DNA of 64,000 nucleotides from Bradyrhizobium sp. LMTR 3 (GCF_001693485.1 NZ_MAXC01000016.1:1-64000), one strand, 5' to 3'. Shown: positions 1 through 9,115, counted from the first letter of the stretch. Numbers and translations: made by a program. Notes: generated by a model from the letters alone, not told the origin.

Positions 1-111
1 TAGATTGGCCGACCTATCCTCTTCCAACCCCATCAGGTGGCGGCCCTGCGCCGACCCCGCACAGAAGCGAGACCCCGGCGGGCGGACAACGCAAAGGGAT
101 TGACTAATCGA

Positions 112-153
112 GGCCCGTTACAGAAGGCCCGTTACAGAAGGCCCGTTACAGAA
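112..153. repeat. Three tandem copies of a 14-bp unit
   Basis: The unit GGCCCGTTACAGAA occurs three times without a mismatch at 112-125, 126-139 and 140-153. It sits directly against the palindromic element that begins at 154. No gene is visible in 1-285, so this is non-coding sequence downstream of hbdA. Confidence 0.9.
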
Positions 154-270
154 GGGTGGGCAAAGCCAACGGGTCGCGCGAACGCGCGCCCGATGACAGG
201 CTCCGCGTGCCCACCATTTCGAGCGGCATATTTGGAGGCGTGGTGGGCACGCTATCGCTTTGCCCACCCT
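154..270. repeat. Palindromic intergenic repeat, copy 1
   Basis: The element opens with GGGTGGGCAAAG and closes with CTTTGCCCACCCT. Internal inverted arms (GTGCCCACCA near 209-218 and TGGTGGGCAC at 241-250) flank the centre. A second copy with the same outer and inner arms lies at 36315-36408. Elements of this sequence are common between genes in Bradyrhizobium genomes. Lying just beyond the 3' end of hbdA, it could also fold in the transcript and end it. Confidence 0.8.
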
Positions 271-285
271 ACGGCACTGCGATCG

Positions 286-1167
286 TCAGCGCGTCGGGAC
301 CGGTTTGTCGCCGCGGTAATCGTAGAAACCGCGCTGCGTCTTGCGCCCCAGCCAGCCGGCCTCGACATATTTCACCAGCAGCGGGCACGGCCGGTATTTC
401 GAATCCGCCAGGCCCTCATGCAGCACCTGCATGATCGACAGACAGGTATCGAGCCCGATGAAATCCGCCAATTCCAGCGGCCCCATCGGATGGTGCGCGC
501 CGAGCTTCATGGCGGCGTCGATTGCCTCGACGTTGCCGACGCCTTCATAGAGCGTGTAGATCGCCTCGTTGATCATCGGCAGCAGGATGCGGTTGACGAT
601 GAAGGCCGGGAAATCCTCCGACACCGCGATCTGCTTGCCGAGTTTCGTGACGAATTCCCTGGCGGTGTCGAACGTCAAATCGTCGGTGGCGATGCCGCGG
701 ATCAGTTCGACCAGTTCCATCTGCGGCACCGGATTCATGAAATGAATGCCGATGAAGCGCTCGGGACGATCGGTCGAGGCGGCGAGCCGGGTGATCGAGA
801 TCGACGAGGAGTTGGTGGCGACGATCGCTTCCGGCTTCAAGACCGCGCAGAGTTCGTGAAAGATCTTGCGCTTGACCTCTTCCTTTTCGACCGCGGTCTC
901 GATCACGAGGTCGCAATCCGAAAGCCCGTCGAGCGTCTCGGAGGAGGTAATCCGCTCCAGCGCCTTCTTGCGCGCGTCCTCGGTAATGACCTGTTTGGCA
1001 ACCTGGCGCGACAAATGGCCGTTGATGGTCGCCATCGCCGATTTCAGCCGTTCGTCGGAGACGTCGTTGAGCACCACGTCCAAGCCGGCGAGCGCCGCCA
1101 CATGCGCAATCCCGTGGCCCATCTGGCCCGAGCCGATCACGCCGACCTTCTTGATTGTCACCGCCAT
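286..1167 (-). CDS. hbdA: 3-hydroxybutyryl-CoA dehydrogenase
   Basis: This 293-residue enzyme oxidises 3-hydroxybutyryl-CoA to acetoacetyl-CoA with NAD(P)+ in the cytoplasm, a step in short-chain acyl-CoA and polyhydroxybutyrate metabolism. The N-terminal Rossmann fold shows GSGQMG at residues 12-17. The ATNSSS and IHFMNP motifs, the latter with the catalytic histidine, follow. The C-terminal dimer domain carries HHPMGPLELADFIGLD. Length is normal for the single-domain family. The start at 1167 puts the dinucleotide fold at the usual position; an upstream ATG at 1209 would add 14 residues and has its own GAGG, so it cannot be excluded. It lies downstream of etfBA on the same strand, an order known from Bradyrhizobium. 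Confidence 0.93.
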   Translation of the reverse strand: MAVTIKKVGVIGSGQMGHGIAHVAALAGLDVVLNDVSDERLKSAMATINGHLSRQVAKQVITEDARKKALERITSSETLDGLSDCDLVIETAVEKEEVKRKIFHELCAVLKPEAIVATNSSSISITRLAASTDRPERFIGIHFMNPVPQMELVELIRGIATDDLTFDTAREFVTKLGKQIAVSEDFPAFIVNRILLPMINEAIYTLYEGVGNVEAIDAAMKLGAHHPMGPLELADFIGLDTCLSIMQVLHEGLADSKYRPCPLLVKYVEAGWLGRKTQRGFYDYRGDKPVPTR

Positions 1168-1316
1168 TTTGTCATCCACCGGAACGGCGCGCATATCGCG
1201 CCTGTTCATCTCTAAACCTCAGCTACGATATCATCAGACGCGAGGTTTCAGTCCCACCATTGGCATGTATTCTTCACGCGAAGCTTAATCCCCTTCGCCC
1301 GCATCCGCTTAAGGTA

Positions 1317-1352
1317 AACACCGGCCGGACGTTTGCGCGTCCGGCCGGTGTT
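1317..1352 (-). terminator. Perfect 14-bp stem hairpin after etfA
   Basis: AACACCGGCCGGAC at 1317-1330 is the exact reverse complement of 1339-1352, with an 8-nt loop. It lies 4 bases past the etfA stop. Only a weak T-rich tail follows on the minus strand (TTTACCTT), so termination is likely but not proven; it would separate etfBA from hbdA. Confidence 0.65.
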
Positions 1353-1355
1353 CCG

Positions 1356-2300
1356 TTACTTGCCGAGCTTGCCGAGCGCGTCGGTCAGTTCAGGAACCGC
1401 CTGATAGAGGTCCGCGACCAGGCCGTAATCGGCAACCTGGAAGATCGGCGCGTCTTCATCCTTGTTGATCGCAACGATCACCTTGGAATCTTTCATGCCG
1501 GCGAGATGCTGGATCGCGCCGGAGATGCCGATTGCGACATATAGTTCCGGAGCGACCACCTTGCCGGTCTGGCCGACCTGCCAGTCGTTGGGCGCATAGC
1601 CGGCATCGACTGCGGCGCGCGAGGCGCCGACGCCCGCGCCGAGCTTGTCGGCGAGCGGCTCGATATATTTGGCAAAGTTCTCGCGGCTCTGCATGGCGCG
1701 GCCGCCGGAAACGATGATCTTTGCCGAGGTCAGTTCCGGACGGTCGCTCTTTGCCACCTCTTCGCCGATGAAGCTGGAGAGGCCCGGATCGGCCGCAGCG
1801 GCGGCGTTCTCGACCGGCGCACTGCCGCCCTCACCCGCCGCGGCAAAGGTCGAAGTCCGCACCGTGATGACCTTCTTGGCGTCCTTGGACTTCACCGTCT
1901 GGATCGCGTTGCCGGCATAGATCGGCCGCTCGAAGGTATCGGGCGAAACCACCTTGATGATCTCGGACACCTGCATCACGTCGAGCAGAGCTGCGACGCG
2001 CGGCATCACGTTCTTGAAACGCGAGGTCGCAGGCGCGACGAGAGCATCGTACCCGGAGGCCAGCGACACGATCAGCGCGGCCAGCGGCTCGGCGAGATCG
2101 TGGGCATAGGCGGCATTGTCCGCCAGCAGCACCTTCTTGACGCCGGCAAGCTTGGCTGCGGCATCGGCCGCACCCTTGGCGTTCTCGCCGGCGACCAGCA
2201 CGTGCACGTCGGCGCCGAGCGCAGCGGCTGCCGTCAGCGTCTTGTTGGTCGCATCCTTGATCGACGCGTTGTCGTGTTCGGCAATCAATAGCGTCGTCAT
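1356..2300 (-). CDS. etfA: Electron transfer flavoprotein, alpha (large) subunit
   Basis: This 314-residue subunit pairs with EtfB to take electrons from acyl-CoA and related dehydrogenases and pass them to ETF:quinone oxidoreductase. The C-terminal FAD domain is clear: SGGRAM near residue 200, then [34 protein letters not shown] and [16 protein letters not shown], all conserved in the family. The start codon shares one base with the etfB stop (TGATG at 2298-2302), which indicates translational coupling. It is the housekeeping type: there is no FixAB-like nif context nearby. Confidence 0.96.
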   Translation of the reverse strand: MTTLLIAEHDNASIKDATNKTLTAAAALGADVHVLVAGENAKGAADAAAKLAGVKKVLLADNAAYAHDLAEPLAALIVSLASGYDALVAPATSRFKNVMPRVAALLDVMQVSEIIKVVSPDTFERPIYAGNAIQTVKSKDAKKVITVRTSTFAAAGEGGSAPVENAAAAADPGLSSFIGEEVAKSDRPELTSAKIIVSGGRAMQSRENFAKYIEPLADKLGAGVGASRAAVDAGYAPNDWQVGQTGKVVAPELYVAIGISGAIQHLAGMKDSKVIVAINKDEDAPIFQVADYGLVADLYQAVPELTDALGKLGK

Positions 2301-3049
2301 CAGAGAACCCCGGCTTCGGTCTTGAGTTTGGAAACGAGCTCAGCGACGTCCTTGACCTTGACGCCACCCTTGCGGCCGGGCGGTTCCGATGTCTTGAGCA
2401 CTTCGAGATGCGGCGTGAGATCGACGCCGTAATCGGCGGCGCTCTTGTCGTCGATCGGCTTCTTCTTCGCCTTCATGATGTTGGGCAGCGACGCATAGCG
2501 CGGCTCGTTCAGCCGCAGGTCGGTGGTGACGATCGCCGGTCCCTTCAGCTTCACGGTCTGCAGGCCGCCGTCGACCTCGCGCGTAACCTTGAAGTCTGCG
2601 CCTTCAACTTCGAGCTTGGAGGCAAACGTCGCCTGCGACCAGCCGAGCAGCGCGGCCAGCATCTGGCCGGTCTGGTTCGAATCGTCGTCGATCGCCTGCT
2701 TGCCGAGAATGATGAGGCCGGGCTTCTCGGCATCCGCTACTGCTTTGAGAATCTTCGCGACCGCCAGCGGCTCGACATTGCCTTCGGCCTTGACCAGGAT
2801 GCCGCGGTCGGCGCCCATGGCGAGACCGGTCCGGATCGTCTCCGAGGCCTGCGCCGGGCCGATCGACACCACCACCACTTCGGTCGCCTTGCCGGCTTCC
2901 TTCAGCCGCAACGCTTCCTCGACGGCGATTTCGTCGAACGGATTCATCGACATCTTCACGTTAGCGAGTTCCACGCCCGTTCCGTCGCTCTTGACGCGGA
3001 CCTTGACGTTGAAATCGACCACCCGCTTTACCGGCACAAGAACCTTCAT
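2300..3049 (-). CDS. etfB: Electron transfer flavoprotein, beta (small) subunit
   Basis: This 249-residue subunit binds AMP and docks with EtfA to form the soluble ETF. It begins [20 protein letters not shown], as the family does, and contains [16 protein letters not shown] and [23 protein letters not shown], the latter a family signature. The reading frame is open to 3136 upstream, but the start at 3049 is preceded by AGAGGA at a good distance and gives the usual length of about 250 residues. It is the first gene of the etfBA pair. Confidence 0.96.
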   Translation of the reverse strand: MKVLVPVKRVVDFNVKVRVKSDGTGVELANVKMSMNPFDEIAVEEALRLKEAGKATEVVVVSIGPAQASETIRTGLAMGADRGILVKAEGNVEPLAVAKILKAVADAEKPGLIILGKQAIDDDSNQTGQMLAALLGWSQATFASKLEVEGADFKVTREVDGGLQTVKLKGPAIVTTDLRLNEPRYASLPNIMKAKKKPIDDKSAADYGVDLTPHLEVLKTSEPPGRKGGVKVKDVAELVSKLKTEAGVL

Positions 3050-3187
3050 CGATCCTCTTTCGCTTGAATTCTGGGGTTTGATCAGCTTGTTATTAGCTTG
3101 GGCGCGGAACCTAAAGGTCCCGCCATCGGCGGTCAACGCGCGAAAGCCAAAAATCGGCCCCGGAAGGCCCTACCTTCAAGGCTTACC

Positions 3188-3760
3188 TTAACGGTTCTGA
3201 CCCGGCACCCACAACACGTCTCCGGCCCCATTATCGTTCATGGCGCGGCTGGCCACGAACAGGAAATCGGACAGGCGGTTCATATACTGAATGGCAGCCG
3301 GGCTCACCGGCTCCTCTGGGCGCGCAGCGAGTTCCACCATGATCCGCTCCGCCCTGCGGCATATGGTGCGGGCGAGGTGCAGGTATGCGGCGGCGGGGGT
3401 GCCGCCGGGCAGCACGAACGAGGTCAGGGGCGCGAGATGATCGTTCAGCGCATCGATGTCGCGCTCGAGCCGCTCGACCTGGCTCGACAGCATCCGGAGC
3501 CGCTCGGCCTTGCCGTCGCGCTGGGGCACCGCAAGGTCGGCGCCGAGATCGAACAAATCGTTCTGGATCCGGCCGAGCATCGCATCGAGTTCGCTGATAT
3601 CACCGAGGTGCAGCCTCGCCACGCCGATGGCGGCGTTGGTTTCATCTACGGTGCCGTAGGCGCTAATGCGCAGATCGTATTTCGCGCGGCGCTCGCCGCT
3701 GCCGAGCGCCGTGGTGCCGTCATCGCCGGTCTTCGTATAGATGCGGTTGAGCACGACCAT
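3188..3760 (-). CDS. Corrinoid adenosyltransferase, PduO type
   Basis: This 190-residue cytoplasmic enzyme transfers the 5'-deoxyadenosyl group of ATP to cob(I)alamin or cob(I)yrinate diamide to make the adenosyl form. The N-terminal ATP-binding motif NRIYTKTGDDGTTALG spans residues 5-20, and the helical bundle carries DETNAAIG, FVLPGG and ARTICRRAER. The frame is open to 3994, but the ATG at 3760 has AGGAAAGGGGA before it and yields the family length. The HIG1-like gene ends 23 bases upstream on the same strand, so the two are probably co-transcribed. Confidence 0.93.
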   Translation of the reverse strand: MVVLNRIYTKTGDDGTTALGSGERRAKYDLRISAYGTVDETNAAIGVARLHLGDISELDAMLGRIQNDLFDLGADLAVPQRDGKAERLRMLSSQVERLERDIDALNDHLAPLTSFVLPGGTPAAAYLHLARTICRRAERIMVELAARPEEPVSPAAIQYMNRLSDFLFVASRAMNDNGAGDVLWVPGQNR

Positions 3761-3783
3761 AGCCGCTTCCCCTTTCCTGATCC

Positions 3784-3978
3784 TTATCTGCCCAACGCCC
3801 ACACCACGACCATCGTGATGACGATGGCGACGAACTGCAGCAGCACCCGAAGCCGCATCAGGTGCTGCGAGCGGTTCGGCGAGCCGCCCCGCATCATGTT
3901 GACGAGGCCGAGCAACAGCACGATAGCCACGGCCGCAACCGCGATGGGGAGAACGATCGAACTCAGAAAGGATGCCAT
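3784..3978 (-). CDS. Small twin-membrane protein, HIG1-like
   Basis: This 64-residue protein has two predicted membrane helices, about residues 6-27 and 42-61, joined by a basic loop with RGGSPNRSQHLMRLRVLLQF. That loop resembles the alphaproteobacterial HIG1 (hypoxia-induced gene) domain proteins, some of which associate with respiratory supercomplexes; the link here is inference. Start 3978 was chosen over 4014 because it places the first helix at the N-terminus, though its ribosome site is weak. It is probably the first gene of a pair with the adenosyltransferase and is divergent from yihY. Confidence 0.75.
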   Translation of the reverse strand: MASFLSSIVLPIAVAAVAIVLLLGLVNMMRGGSPNRSQHLMRLRVLLQFVAIVITMVVVWALGR

Positions 3979-4123
3979 CGGCGGTACATAACACCGCGAG
4001 GCGCCGACTTCCACACGTTCACAACTCTCGCACTACCGCTCGACGATCTGGCTTTTAATCCAATAATATCAGATGCTAGCCCCGGCCTTAGCACCGGACC
4101 GCGATACCCGATCGAGGTGAGAT

Positions 4124-5017
4124 GTGAAGCTCATTCGCTACGTCTACCTCGTCGTCATGGAGGCGTTTTACACGTTCCTCGCCGATGACGGCTGGGCGAT
4201 CGCGAGCCACATCGCGCTGTCGACGCTGATGGCGCTATTTCCGTTCCTGATCGTGCTGACGTCGCTGGCTGGCTTTTTCGGCTCCAAGGAACTCGCCGAT
4301 GGGGCCGTGGGACTGTTGCTGCAAACCTGGCCGCAACAGGTCGCCGACGCGCTGTCAGGCGAAATCCACGACGTGCTGACGACGACGCGCGGCGACATCC
4401 TGACCGTCGGCGCGGTGCTGGCGGTCTATTTCGCCTCCAACGGCGTCGAGGCGCTGCGGGTCGCGCTGAACCGCGCCTATTCTGTGGTCGAGCCGCGGGC
4501 GTGGTACTGGCTGCGGCTGGAATCGATCGGCTATACGCTGGTCGCCGCCGTCACGTCGCTCCTGATGGCGTTCCTGATCGTGCTCGGTCCGCTGATCCTG
4601 GAGACGGCGCGCCGCCACATTCCGTTCTTCGTCGAGTCCAACGAAAGCCTTCTCACCTTCGCCCGCTACGGCATCACGATCACGGCGATGATCGTGGCGC
4701 TGTTCGTGCTGCATGCCTGGCTGCCCTGCGGCCGGCGGAGTTTTCTGCAGATCCTTCCGGGCATCGTCGTTACGATGGTGGGATCGCTGATCTCGGGCGT
4801 CGTGTTCGGCCAGTATCTGGCGCGCTTCGCCAGCAACTATGTGACGATGTATGCGGGACTTGCCTCGGTCATCATCGCGCTGGTGTTTCTGTATTTCATT
4901 TCGGCGATTTTCGTCTTCGGCGGCGAATTGAACGCAGCCATCATGAAGTCGCAACTGCCGAAGGGGATGTCGCTGCATGCAGCGCAGTCGCAAGGGCGCG
5001 CGGGCTCACAGGCTTGA
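4124..5017 (+). CDS. YihY/BrkB-family inner-membrane protein
   Basis: This 297-residue polytopic protein belongs to the YihY (BrkB) family, whose molecular role is unsettled. The hallmarks are an N-terminal DDGWAIASHIALSTLMALFPFL, YFASNGVEALRVALNRAY in the middle and FVFGGELNA near the end. Six membrane segments are apparent. It starts with GTG, supported by GAGGTGAG at 4114-4121. The last 77 bases overlap the 3' end of the convergent kinase gene, so both C-termini are encoded by the same DNA on opposite strands. Confidence 0.92.
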   Translation: MKLIRYVYLVVMEAFYTFLADDGWAIASHIALSTLMALFPFLIVLTSLAGFFGSKELADGAVGLLLQTWPQQVADALSGEIHDVLTTTRGDILTVGAVLAVYFASNGVEALRVALNRAYSVVEPRAWYWLRLESIGYTLVAAVTSLLMAFLIVLGPLILETARRHIPFFVESNESLLTFARYGITITAMIVALFVLHAWLPCGRRSFLQILPGIVVTMVGSLISGVVFGQYLARFASNYVTMYAGLASVIIALVFLYFISAIFVFGGELNAAIMKSQLPKGMSLHAAQSQGRAGSQA

Positions 5018-6197
5018 CCAGAAAGATCTCGGCGCCCGCGGCGCGCGACGCCGCCTCGTCCTCGCTGCGGCCCGATATGCCGATGATAGGAATGCGCCCG
5101 AGCGGCGGCTCCAGCGCGCGAATGCGCCTGATCGCCTCGACGCCGTCGATTCCCGGCAGGACCATATCCATCAACACCGCATCGAATGCGCCTTGCGCGA
5201 GCCGCTCGGGCGCCGCCTCGCCCTGGCCGATGAAGTCGGTCTGATGACCGAGTTCGGTCAGGATCGTGTTGAGCACGACGCGGCCGAACGGATTGTCTTC
5301 GACGCTGAGCAGGCGCAATGGCCGCGGCGAACTGATCGATACCTCGCCATCGGCACCGGACGCCGCCGTCACGGCATCCTTGGCGGGCGACATTACGACG
5401 TTGAGGGTAAAGGTGGTGCCGCCGCCCCGGCGTTGCGTCACGGTGATGTCGCCGCCCATGGCACGCGCCAGTTGCTTGACCGACGACAATCCGAGCCCGG
5501 CGCCGCCGAAGCGCGATGCAATGGAGGCATTGGCCTGCGAGAACGGCCGGAACAGGCGTTTGATTTCGCTCAGCGCAAGGCCGATCCCGCTGTCGGAGAT
5601 CGCGAACGAGACGGCGACCTTGCCCCTCGGGCCCCGCACGGGCCCGACCTGCAGCCCAACACTGCCCTGCTCAGTAAATTTTACCGCATTGTCGATCAGG
5701 TTCTCGAGTGCGGCGCGCAGGCGGACGGGATCGCCGATCGCAAACCCTGGGAGCTTTTCGGAAATATCGACCGACGACTGCAGGCCCTTGGCCGCGGCGC
5801 GCCCGGTCAGCGAGTCGCCGGTATTGCGGGCAAGCGCCTGCAGGTCGAAGAAGTCCTGCCGCACCTCGAGGCCGGGACCGCCGCTGCGCGCGGCATCGAC
5901 GAACAAGGTCGCAAGGCTCGCCAGATGTTCCGCGCCAGCCTTGATTGTGTCGACCCAGCGCCGTTCGCGTTCGTCGAGGTCCGATGTCGCGAGCAGATTG
6001 CTGATCGCGAGAATGCCGGTCAGCGGCGTGCGGACCTCGTGCGCAAAGGCCGCCAGCGCGGTCTCGACCATGCCGGGCGCAGCGACGGCGGACTTGCGCG
6101 TGCCGCGTTTCTTGACCGCGGCGCCGGATACGCGTTTTTTCGCTCGCCGCTTCTTGACTGTTCCCGTGGTGCCTGGTGAGCGCCGCTTTGCCGCCAT
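4941..6197 (-). CDS. Soluble hybrid histidine kinase with basic N-terminal tail
   Basis: This 418-residue protein has no membrane segment and no recognisable sensor domain. Residues 1-38 are very rich in Lys and Arg. A HisKA domain follows with the phospho-acceptor His53 in FAHEVRTPLTG, then a HATPase_c domain (NLIDNAVKF; SDSGIGL; FGGAGLGLSSVKQLARAMGG). A C-terminal receiver domain has VEDN, the phospho-Asp in VLMDMVLPG and the KP motif KPVSP. Start 6197 has GAGGAAGGGGG before it; the longer frame to 6473 would be antisense to gluQ. The 3' end overlaps yihY by 77 bases. Confidence 0.9.
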   Translation of the reverse strand: MAAKRRSPGTTGTVKKRRAKKRVSGAAVKKRGTRKSAVAAPGMVETALAAFAHEVRTPLTGILAISNLLATSDLDERERRWVDTIKAGAEHLASLATLFVDAARSGGPGLEVRQDFFDLQALARNTGDSLTGRAAAKGLQSSVDISEKLPGFAIGDPVRLRAALENLIDNAVKFTEQGSVGLQVGPVRGPRGKVAVSFAISDSGIGLALSEIKRLFRPFSQANASIASRFGGAGLGLSSVKQLARAMGGDITVTQRRGGGTTFTLNVVMSPAKDAVTAASGADGEVSISSPRPLRLLSVEDNPFGRVVLNTILTELGHQTDFIGQGEAAPERLAQGAFDAVLMDMVLPGIDGVEAIRRIRALEPPLGRIPIIGISGRSEDEAASRAAGAEIFLVKPVSPRALATALHAATSPSAVATS

Positions 6198-6261
6198 GGT
6201 CCCCCTTCCTCTGCCGCGACCAGCATGACACGCGATGACGGCCGGTGTCACGGAGACGTTT

Positions 6262-7164
6262 TCAACAACCCGCAGTAGTACTACCGGAATCGTCGCGCAA
6301 CCCGACGAGGCTGCGAATATCCGTAGGCGTCGCACCTTGCCCACGCAATTCGCGCAGGGCCGTAGCTCGCGTCGATTTCGACAGCTTGTGTCCCGACGCA
6401 TCCTCGATGAGGCGGTGATGCCGATACACCGGTTGCGGGATACCAAGCAACCGTTGCAACACCAGGTGGACACTCGTCGACCAGAACAGGTCCCTGCCCC
6501 GTACCACGTCGGTCACGCCCTGCAGAGCGTCGTCGATCACGACGGAGAGATGATAGCTGGTCGGCGTCTCCTTCCGGGCCAACACGACGTCGCCCCACGC
6601 TTCAGGGCGCGCGGCGACGACGCCGGTCTCGCCGCCGGGCCCTGCACCCTCTTCCTGCCAGGCCAGTTCCTTCGTGCGCGCGAGCGCTGACTGCATGTCG
6701 AGCCGCAGCGCGTAAGGCTCACCCTGTGCGATCAACTCACGGCGCCGGTCCGGCGGCAGCGATTTCGCGACGCCCGGATAGAGCGGCGCCCCGTCGGGAT
6801 CGCGCGGCCAGGGCGCGCCGGCCTCGCGCTGCGCGACCAGACGGCCGATTTCCGCGCGGCTCTCGAAGCTCGGATAGATCAGGCCCGAGCCTGCCAATTT
6901 TTCGACCGCTTCGCGATAGCGCGAAAAATGCTCCGATTGCCGCCGCACCGGCGTTTCCCAGGATATCCCGAGCCAGGCAAGGTCTTCATAGATCGCCGCC
7001 TCGAATTCCGGCCGGCAACGCGTCGCGTCGATATCCTCGATCCGCAACAGAAACCGCCCACCGCGCTCGCGCGCGAGGTCAAAATTCAGGAGCGCCGAAT
7101 AGGCGTGGCCGAGATGGAGGTAGCCGTTCGGGCTGGGGGCAAATCGGAAAACGGGTGGCGGCAT
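6262..7164 (-). CDS. gluQ: Glutamyl-Q tRNA(Asp) synthetase
   Basis: This 300-residue GluRS paralogue lacks the anticodon-binding domain and attaches glutamate to queuosine at position 34 of tRNA(Asp). It begins FRFAPSPNGYLHLGHAYSAL, with the class I HIGH-type motif HLGH at residues 17-20. LRIEDIDATRCRPE follows, and the KMSKS-type motif KLSKS lies near residue 262. Length is right for GluQ rather than full GluRS (about 470). It is divergent from the glycosylase gene, with 37 bases between the starts. Confidence 0.94.
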   Translation of the reverse strand: MPPPVFRFAPSPNGYLHLGHAYSALLNFDLARERGGRFLLRIEDIDATRCRPEFEAAIYEDLAWLGISWETPVRRQSEHFSRYREAVEKLAGSGLIYPSFESRAEIGRLVAQREAGAPWPRDPDGAPLYPGVAKSLPPDRRRELIAQGEPYALRLDMQSALARTKELAWQEEGAGPGGETGVVAARPEAWGDVVLARKETPTSYHLSVVIDDALQGVTDVVRGRDLFWSTSVHLVLQRLLGIPQPVYRHHRLIEDASGHKLSKSTRATALRELRGQGATPTDIRSLVGLRDDSGSTTAGC

Positions 7165-7201
7165 TGATCTCTTTCACGGGACATGGTGGTTTTAAGGGGC
7201 A

Positions 7202-7855
7202 ATGACCATTCACCTCAACAGCCAGTCCGACCTCGAAGACGCCGTCCATGCATTGGTCAAGCAAGACCCGAGGCTCAAGCCGATTTTCGAGCTCACGGGC
7301 ATGCCGGCGCTGCGGCAGCGCGCGCCGGGGTTCGCAGGGCTAGCTGCAATCGTCTGCGGCCAACAATTGTCTACTGCCAGCGCCGGAGCGATCTGGGCGC
7401 GGCTGACGGCCGCGTTCGATCCGTTCGATCACGAGGTCATCAGCAAGACCCGCGCCGACCGCCTCGGCCGGCTCGGGCTTTCGGCGGCCAAGATCAAGAC
7501 TCTGAAGAACATCGCGCGCGAACTGGCTGCCGAGCGGCTCAATCTCGAAGTGCTGGCGGAAGAGGATGCCGATGCCGCCCACCACACGCTGACCGCGCTG
7601 CCCGGCATCGGCCCCTGGACTGCCGACATCTATTTGCTGTTCTGTCTCGGCCATGGCGACGCCTGGCCGGCCGGCGACCTCGCGGTGCAGGAGGCCGTGA
7701 AGATCGGGCTTGGCCTGAAGACGCGACCGACCGTCAAGCAGATGGCGCCGCTGGCGGAACCGTGGCGTCCCCTGCGCGGCGCTGCGGCGCATCTGTGGTG
7801 GAGCTATTATCGCGTGCTGAAGAAACGCGAAGGCGTGCTGGCTAGCAAGGTGTGA
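7202..7855 (+). CDS. DNA-3-methyladenine glycosylase, AlkA-like
   Basis: This 217-residue HhH-GPD protein probably removes alkylated purines from DNA in base-excision repair. ALPGIGPWTADIYLL is the helix-hairpin-helix, and the catalytic aspartate follows in GDLAVQEAV. It lacks the N-terminal extra domain of E. coli AlkA, as do many short bacterial homologues. The start has AAGGGG in front. It is divergently paired with gluQ and is followed by an intergenic palindromic repeat. Confidence 0.9.
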   Translation: MTIHLNSQSDLEDAVHALVKQDPRLKPIFELTGMPALRQRAPGFAGLAAIVCGQQLSTASAGAIWARLTAAFDPFDHEVISKTRADRLGRLGLSAAKIKTLKNIARELAAERLNLEVLAEEDADAAHHTLTALPGIGPWTADIYLLFCLGHGDAWPAGDLAVQEAVKIGLGLKTRPTVKQMAPLAEPWRPLRGAAAHLWWSYYRVLKKREGVLASKV

Positions 7856-7865
7856 GGATCCCGTG

Positions 7866-7985
7866 CCCCGGACGCGGTGCGGCGCGTAGCGCTGCTCCGC
7901 AGAGCCGGGACCCATTTCGCCGCGCGTAATGCCTCATAGGCCCCGGCTCTGCAGCGCATCACTGCGTGCTGCGCAGCGTCCGGGG
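7866..7985. repeat. Long inverted-repeat intergenic element
   Basis: The left arm (7866-7909, starting CCCCGGACGC and ending AGAGCCGGG) is largely complementary to the right arm (7941-7985, starting CCCCGGCTCTGC and ending GCGTCCGGGG), with about 30 bases between. Similar elements are dispersed between genes in Bradyrhizobium. It lies between convergent genes and may act as a two-way terminator. Confidence 0.8.
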
Positions 7986-8018
7986 AACGGAGTGCGTCGC
8001 GCAACTCCATCTCTCTTC

Positions 8019-8906
8019 TCAGCCCCGCAGCCGCACCCGGTCCTCGCGCGCGCAAGCCGTGACGAAGTCGATCACGGCGCGCACAGCGGGCAGGTCGACG
8101 AGATCGGGATGGGCCAGCAGCCAAAGATCGGCCACGCTGACGAGTTTTTGCGGGGCGACGCGGACGAGTTCCGGATAGGCGGCGGCAACGAGACAGGACA
8201 GCGTCGAAATTCCGAGACCGGCGCGTGCGGCGGCAAGCATGTCGCCTTGCGAGGAACAGCGCATTACCATTGAACCCTGCCGCGTGATCGCGTCGCTCCA
8301 GCGCGCCAGCCGCTCGTTCGACAACCGGTCGGCGAAGCCGATGACGCTGTGGCCCCTCCATTCGTCGCGCCGCTCGGGCAGGCGCCGCCGCGCGGCGTAG
8401 TCGCGTGAGGCGTAGAAGCCGGTGCCGAGCCGGCCGATCTTGCGGCCGATCAAATTCTCCTCGCCGCTATCGACGGGGCGCAGCACGACATCGGCCTCGC
8501 GGCGGCGGACGCTCGCCGGATACGGATGGGTGATGATCTCGAGTTGGATATGGTCGTGCTGGCGCAGGAAAGGCCCGAGCCGCGGCATCAGCCAGTGCGA
8601 CGCCAGCGTGGCGCCGATCGACAGCTTGACCACGCCGCGCGCCTGCGCACCGGTTGCCGATACCGCGGCTTCGGCACGCAATGCCGCCGCCGCCATAGCG
8701 TCGACATGTTCGCGAAATTTCTGCCCATGCGACGTCAGCGAAAGACCTTCGTTGGACCGGGCGAACAAGGGAATGCCGAGCTGACCTTCGAGTTCGGCGA
8801 TCTTGCGCCCAACCGTCGGATGACTGGAGCGCAGCCGGCGCGCGGCCGCTGCGAAGCTGCGGGTCTCGGCCACCACGACGAAGGTCTTGCACAAGTCCCA
8901 GTCCAT
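8019..8906 (-). CDS. LysR-family regulator of the nitronate monooxygenase operon
   Basis: This 295-residue regulator has an N-terminal winged helix (TRSFAAAARRLRSSHPTVGRK, with the second helix at the usual place) and a C-terminal effector domain of the periplasmic-binding fold (LSIGATLASHWLMPRLGPF). Start 8906 was chosen over 8963 because GGGGAGC precedes it and MDWDLCKTFVVV is the usual LysR beginning. It is divergent from the operon at 9116, and a perfect palindrome at 8958-8971 lies between them. It probably controls that operon and itself; the inducer is unknown. Confidence 0.9.
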   Translation of the reverse strand: MDWDLCKTFVVVAETRSFAAAARRLRSSHPTVGRKIAELEGQLGIPLFARSNEGLSLTSHGQKFREHVDAMAAAALRAEAAVSATGAQARGVVKLSIGATLASHWLMPRLGPFLRQHDHIQLEIITHPYPASVRRREADVVLRPVDSGEENLIGRKIGRLGTGFYASRDYAARRRLPERRDEWRGHSVIGFADRLSNERLARWSDAITRQGSMVMRCSSQGDMLAAARAGLGISTLSCLVAAAYPELVRVAPQKLVSVADLWLLAHPDLVDLPAVRAVIDFVTACAREDRVRLRG

Positions 8907-8957
8907 CGCTGCTCCCCGCGTTCCAGATCGACCCTGTTCATAATTGGATAAACATCT

Positions 8958-8971
8958 GTTCAATATTGAAC
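8958..8971. promoter_or_regulatory. Palindrome in the LysR/operon divergent region
   Basis: GTTCAATATTGAAC is a perfect 14-bp palindrome containing the T-N11-A core of LysR boxes. A further TGTTCA lies upstream at about 8935-8940, giving the partly repeated site typical of LysR regulators. It lies between the LysR start (8906) and the monooxygenase start (9116). A TATAGT at 8995-9000 could be the -10 of the rightward promoter, but no good -35 is visible. Confidence 0.6.
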
Positions 8972-9115
8972 GGATGGCGGCGGCCGTCCAGCCTTATAGT
9001 GGCGGCAACAGCAGCGCCCGGCCGGCGGCTCCGCCCGCGGTACGGCGCTCTCAATCAACATCATCGACGCAATCCGGTTTTTAGTCCCGGCTTTGCGTTG
9101 CAAGGGAGAGACCGA

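Noticed and set aside
8019..8361. Idea that the 7866-7985 inverted repeat extends into a mobile element with ends
   Set aside because: No transposase, target duplication or second copy in the window; it is only an intergenic palindrome.
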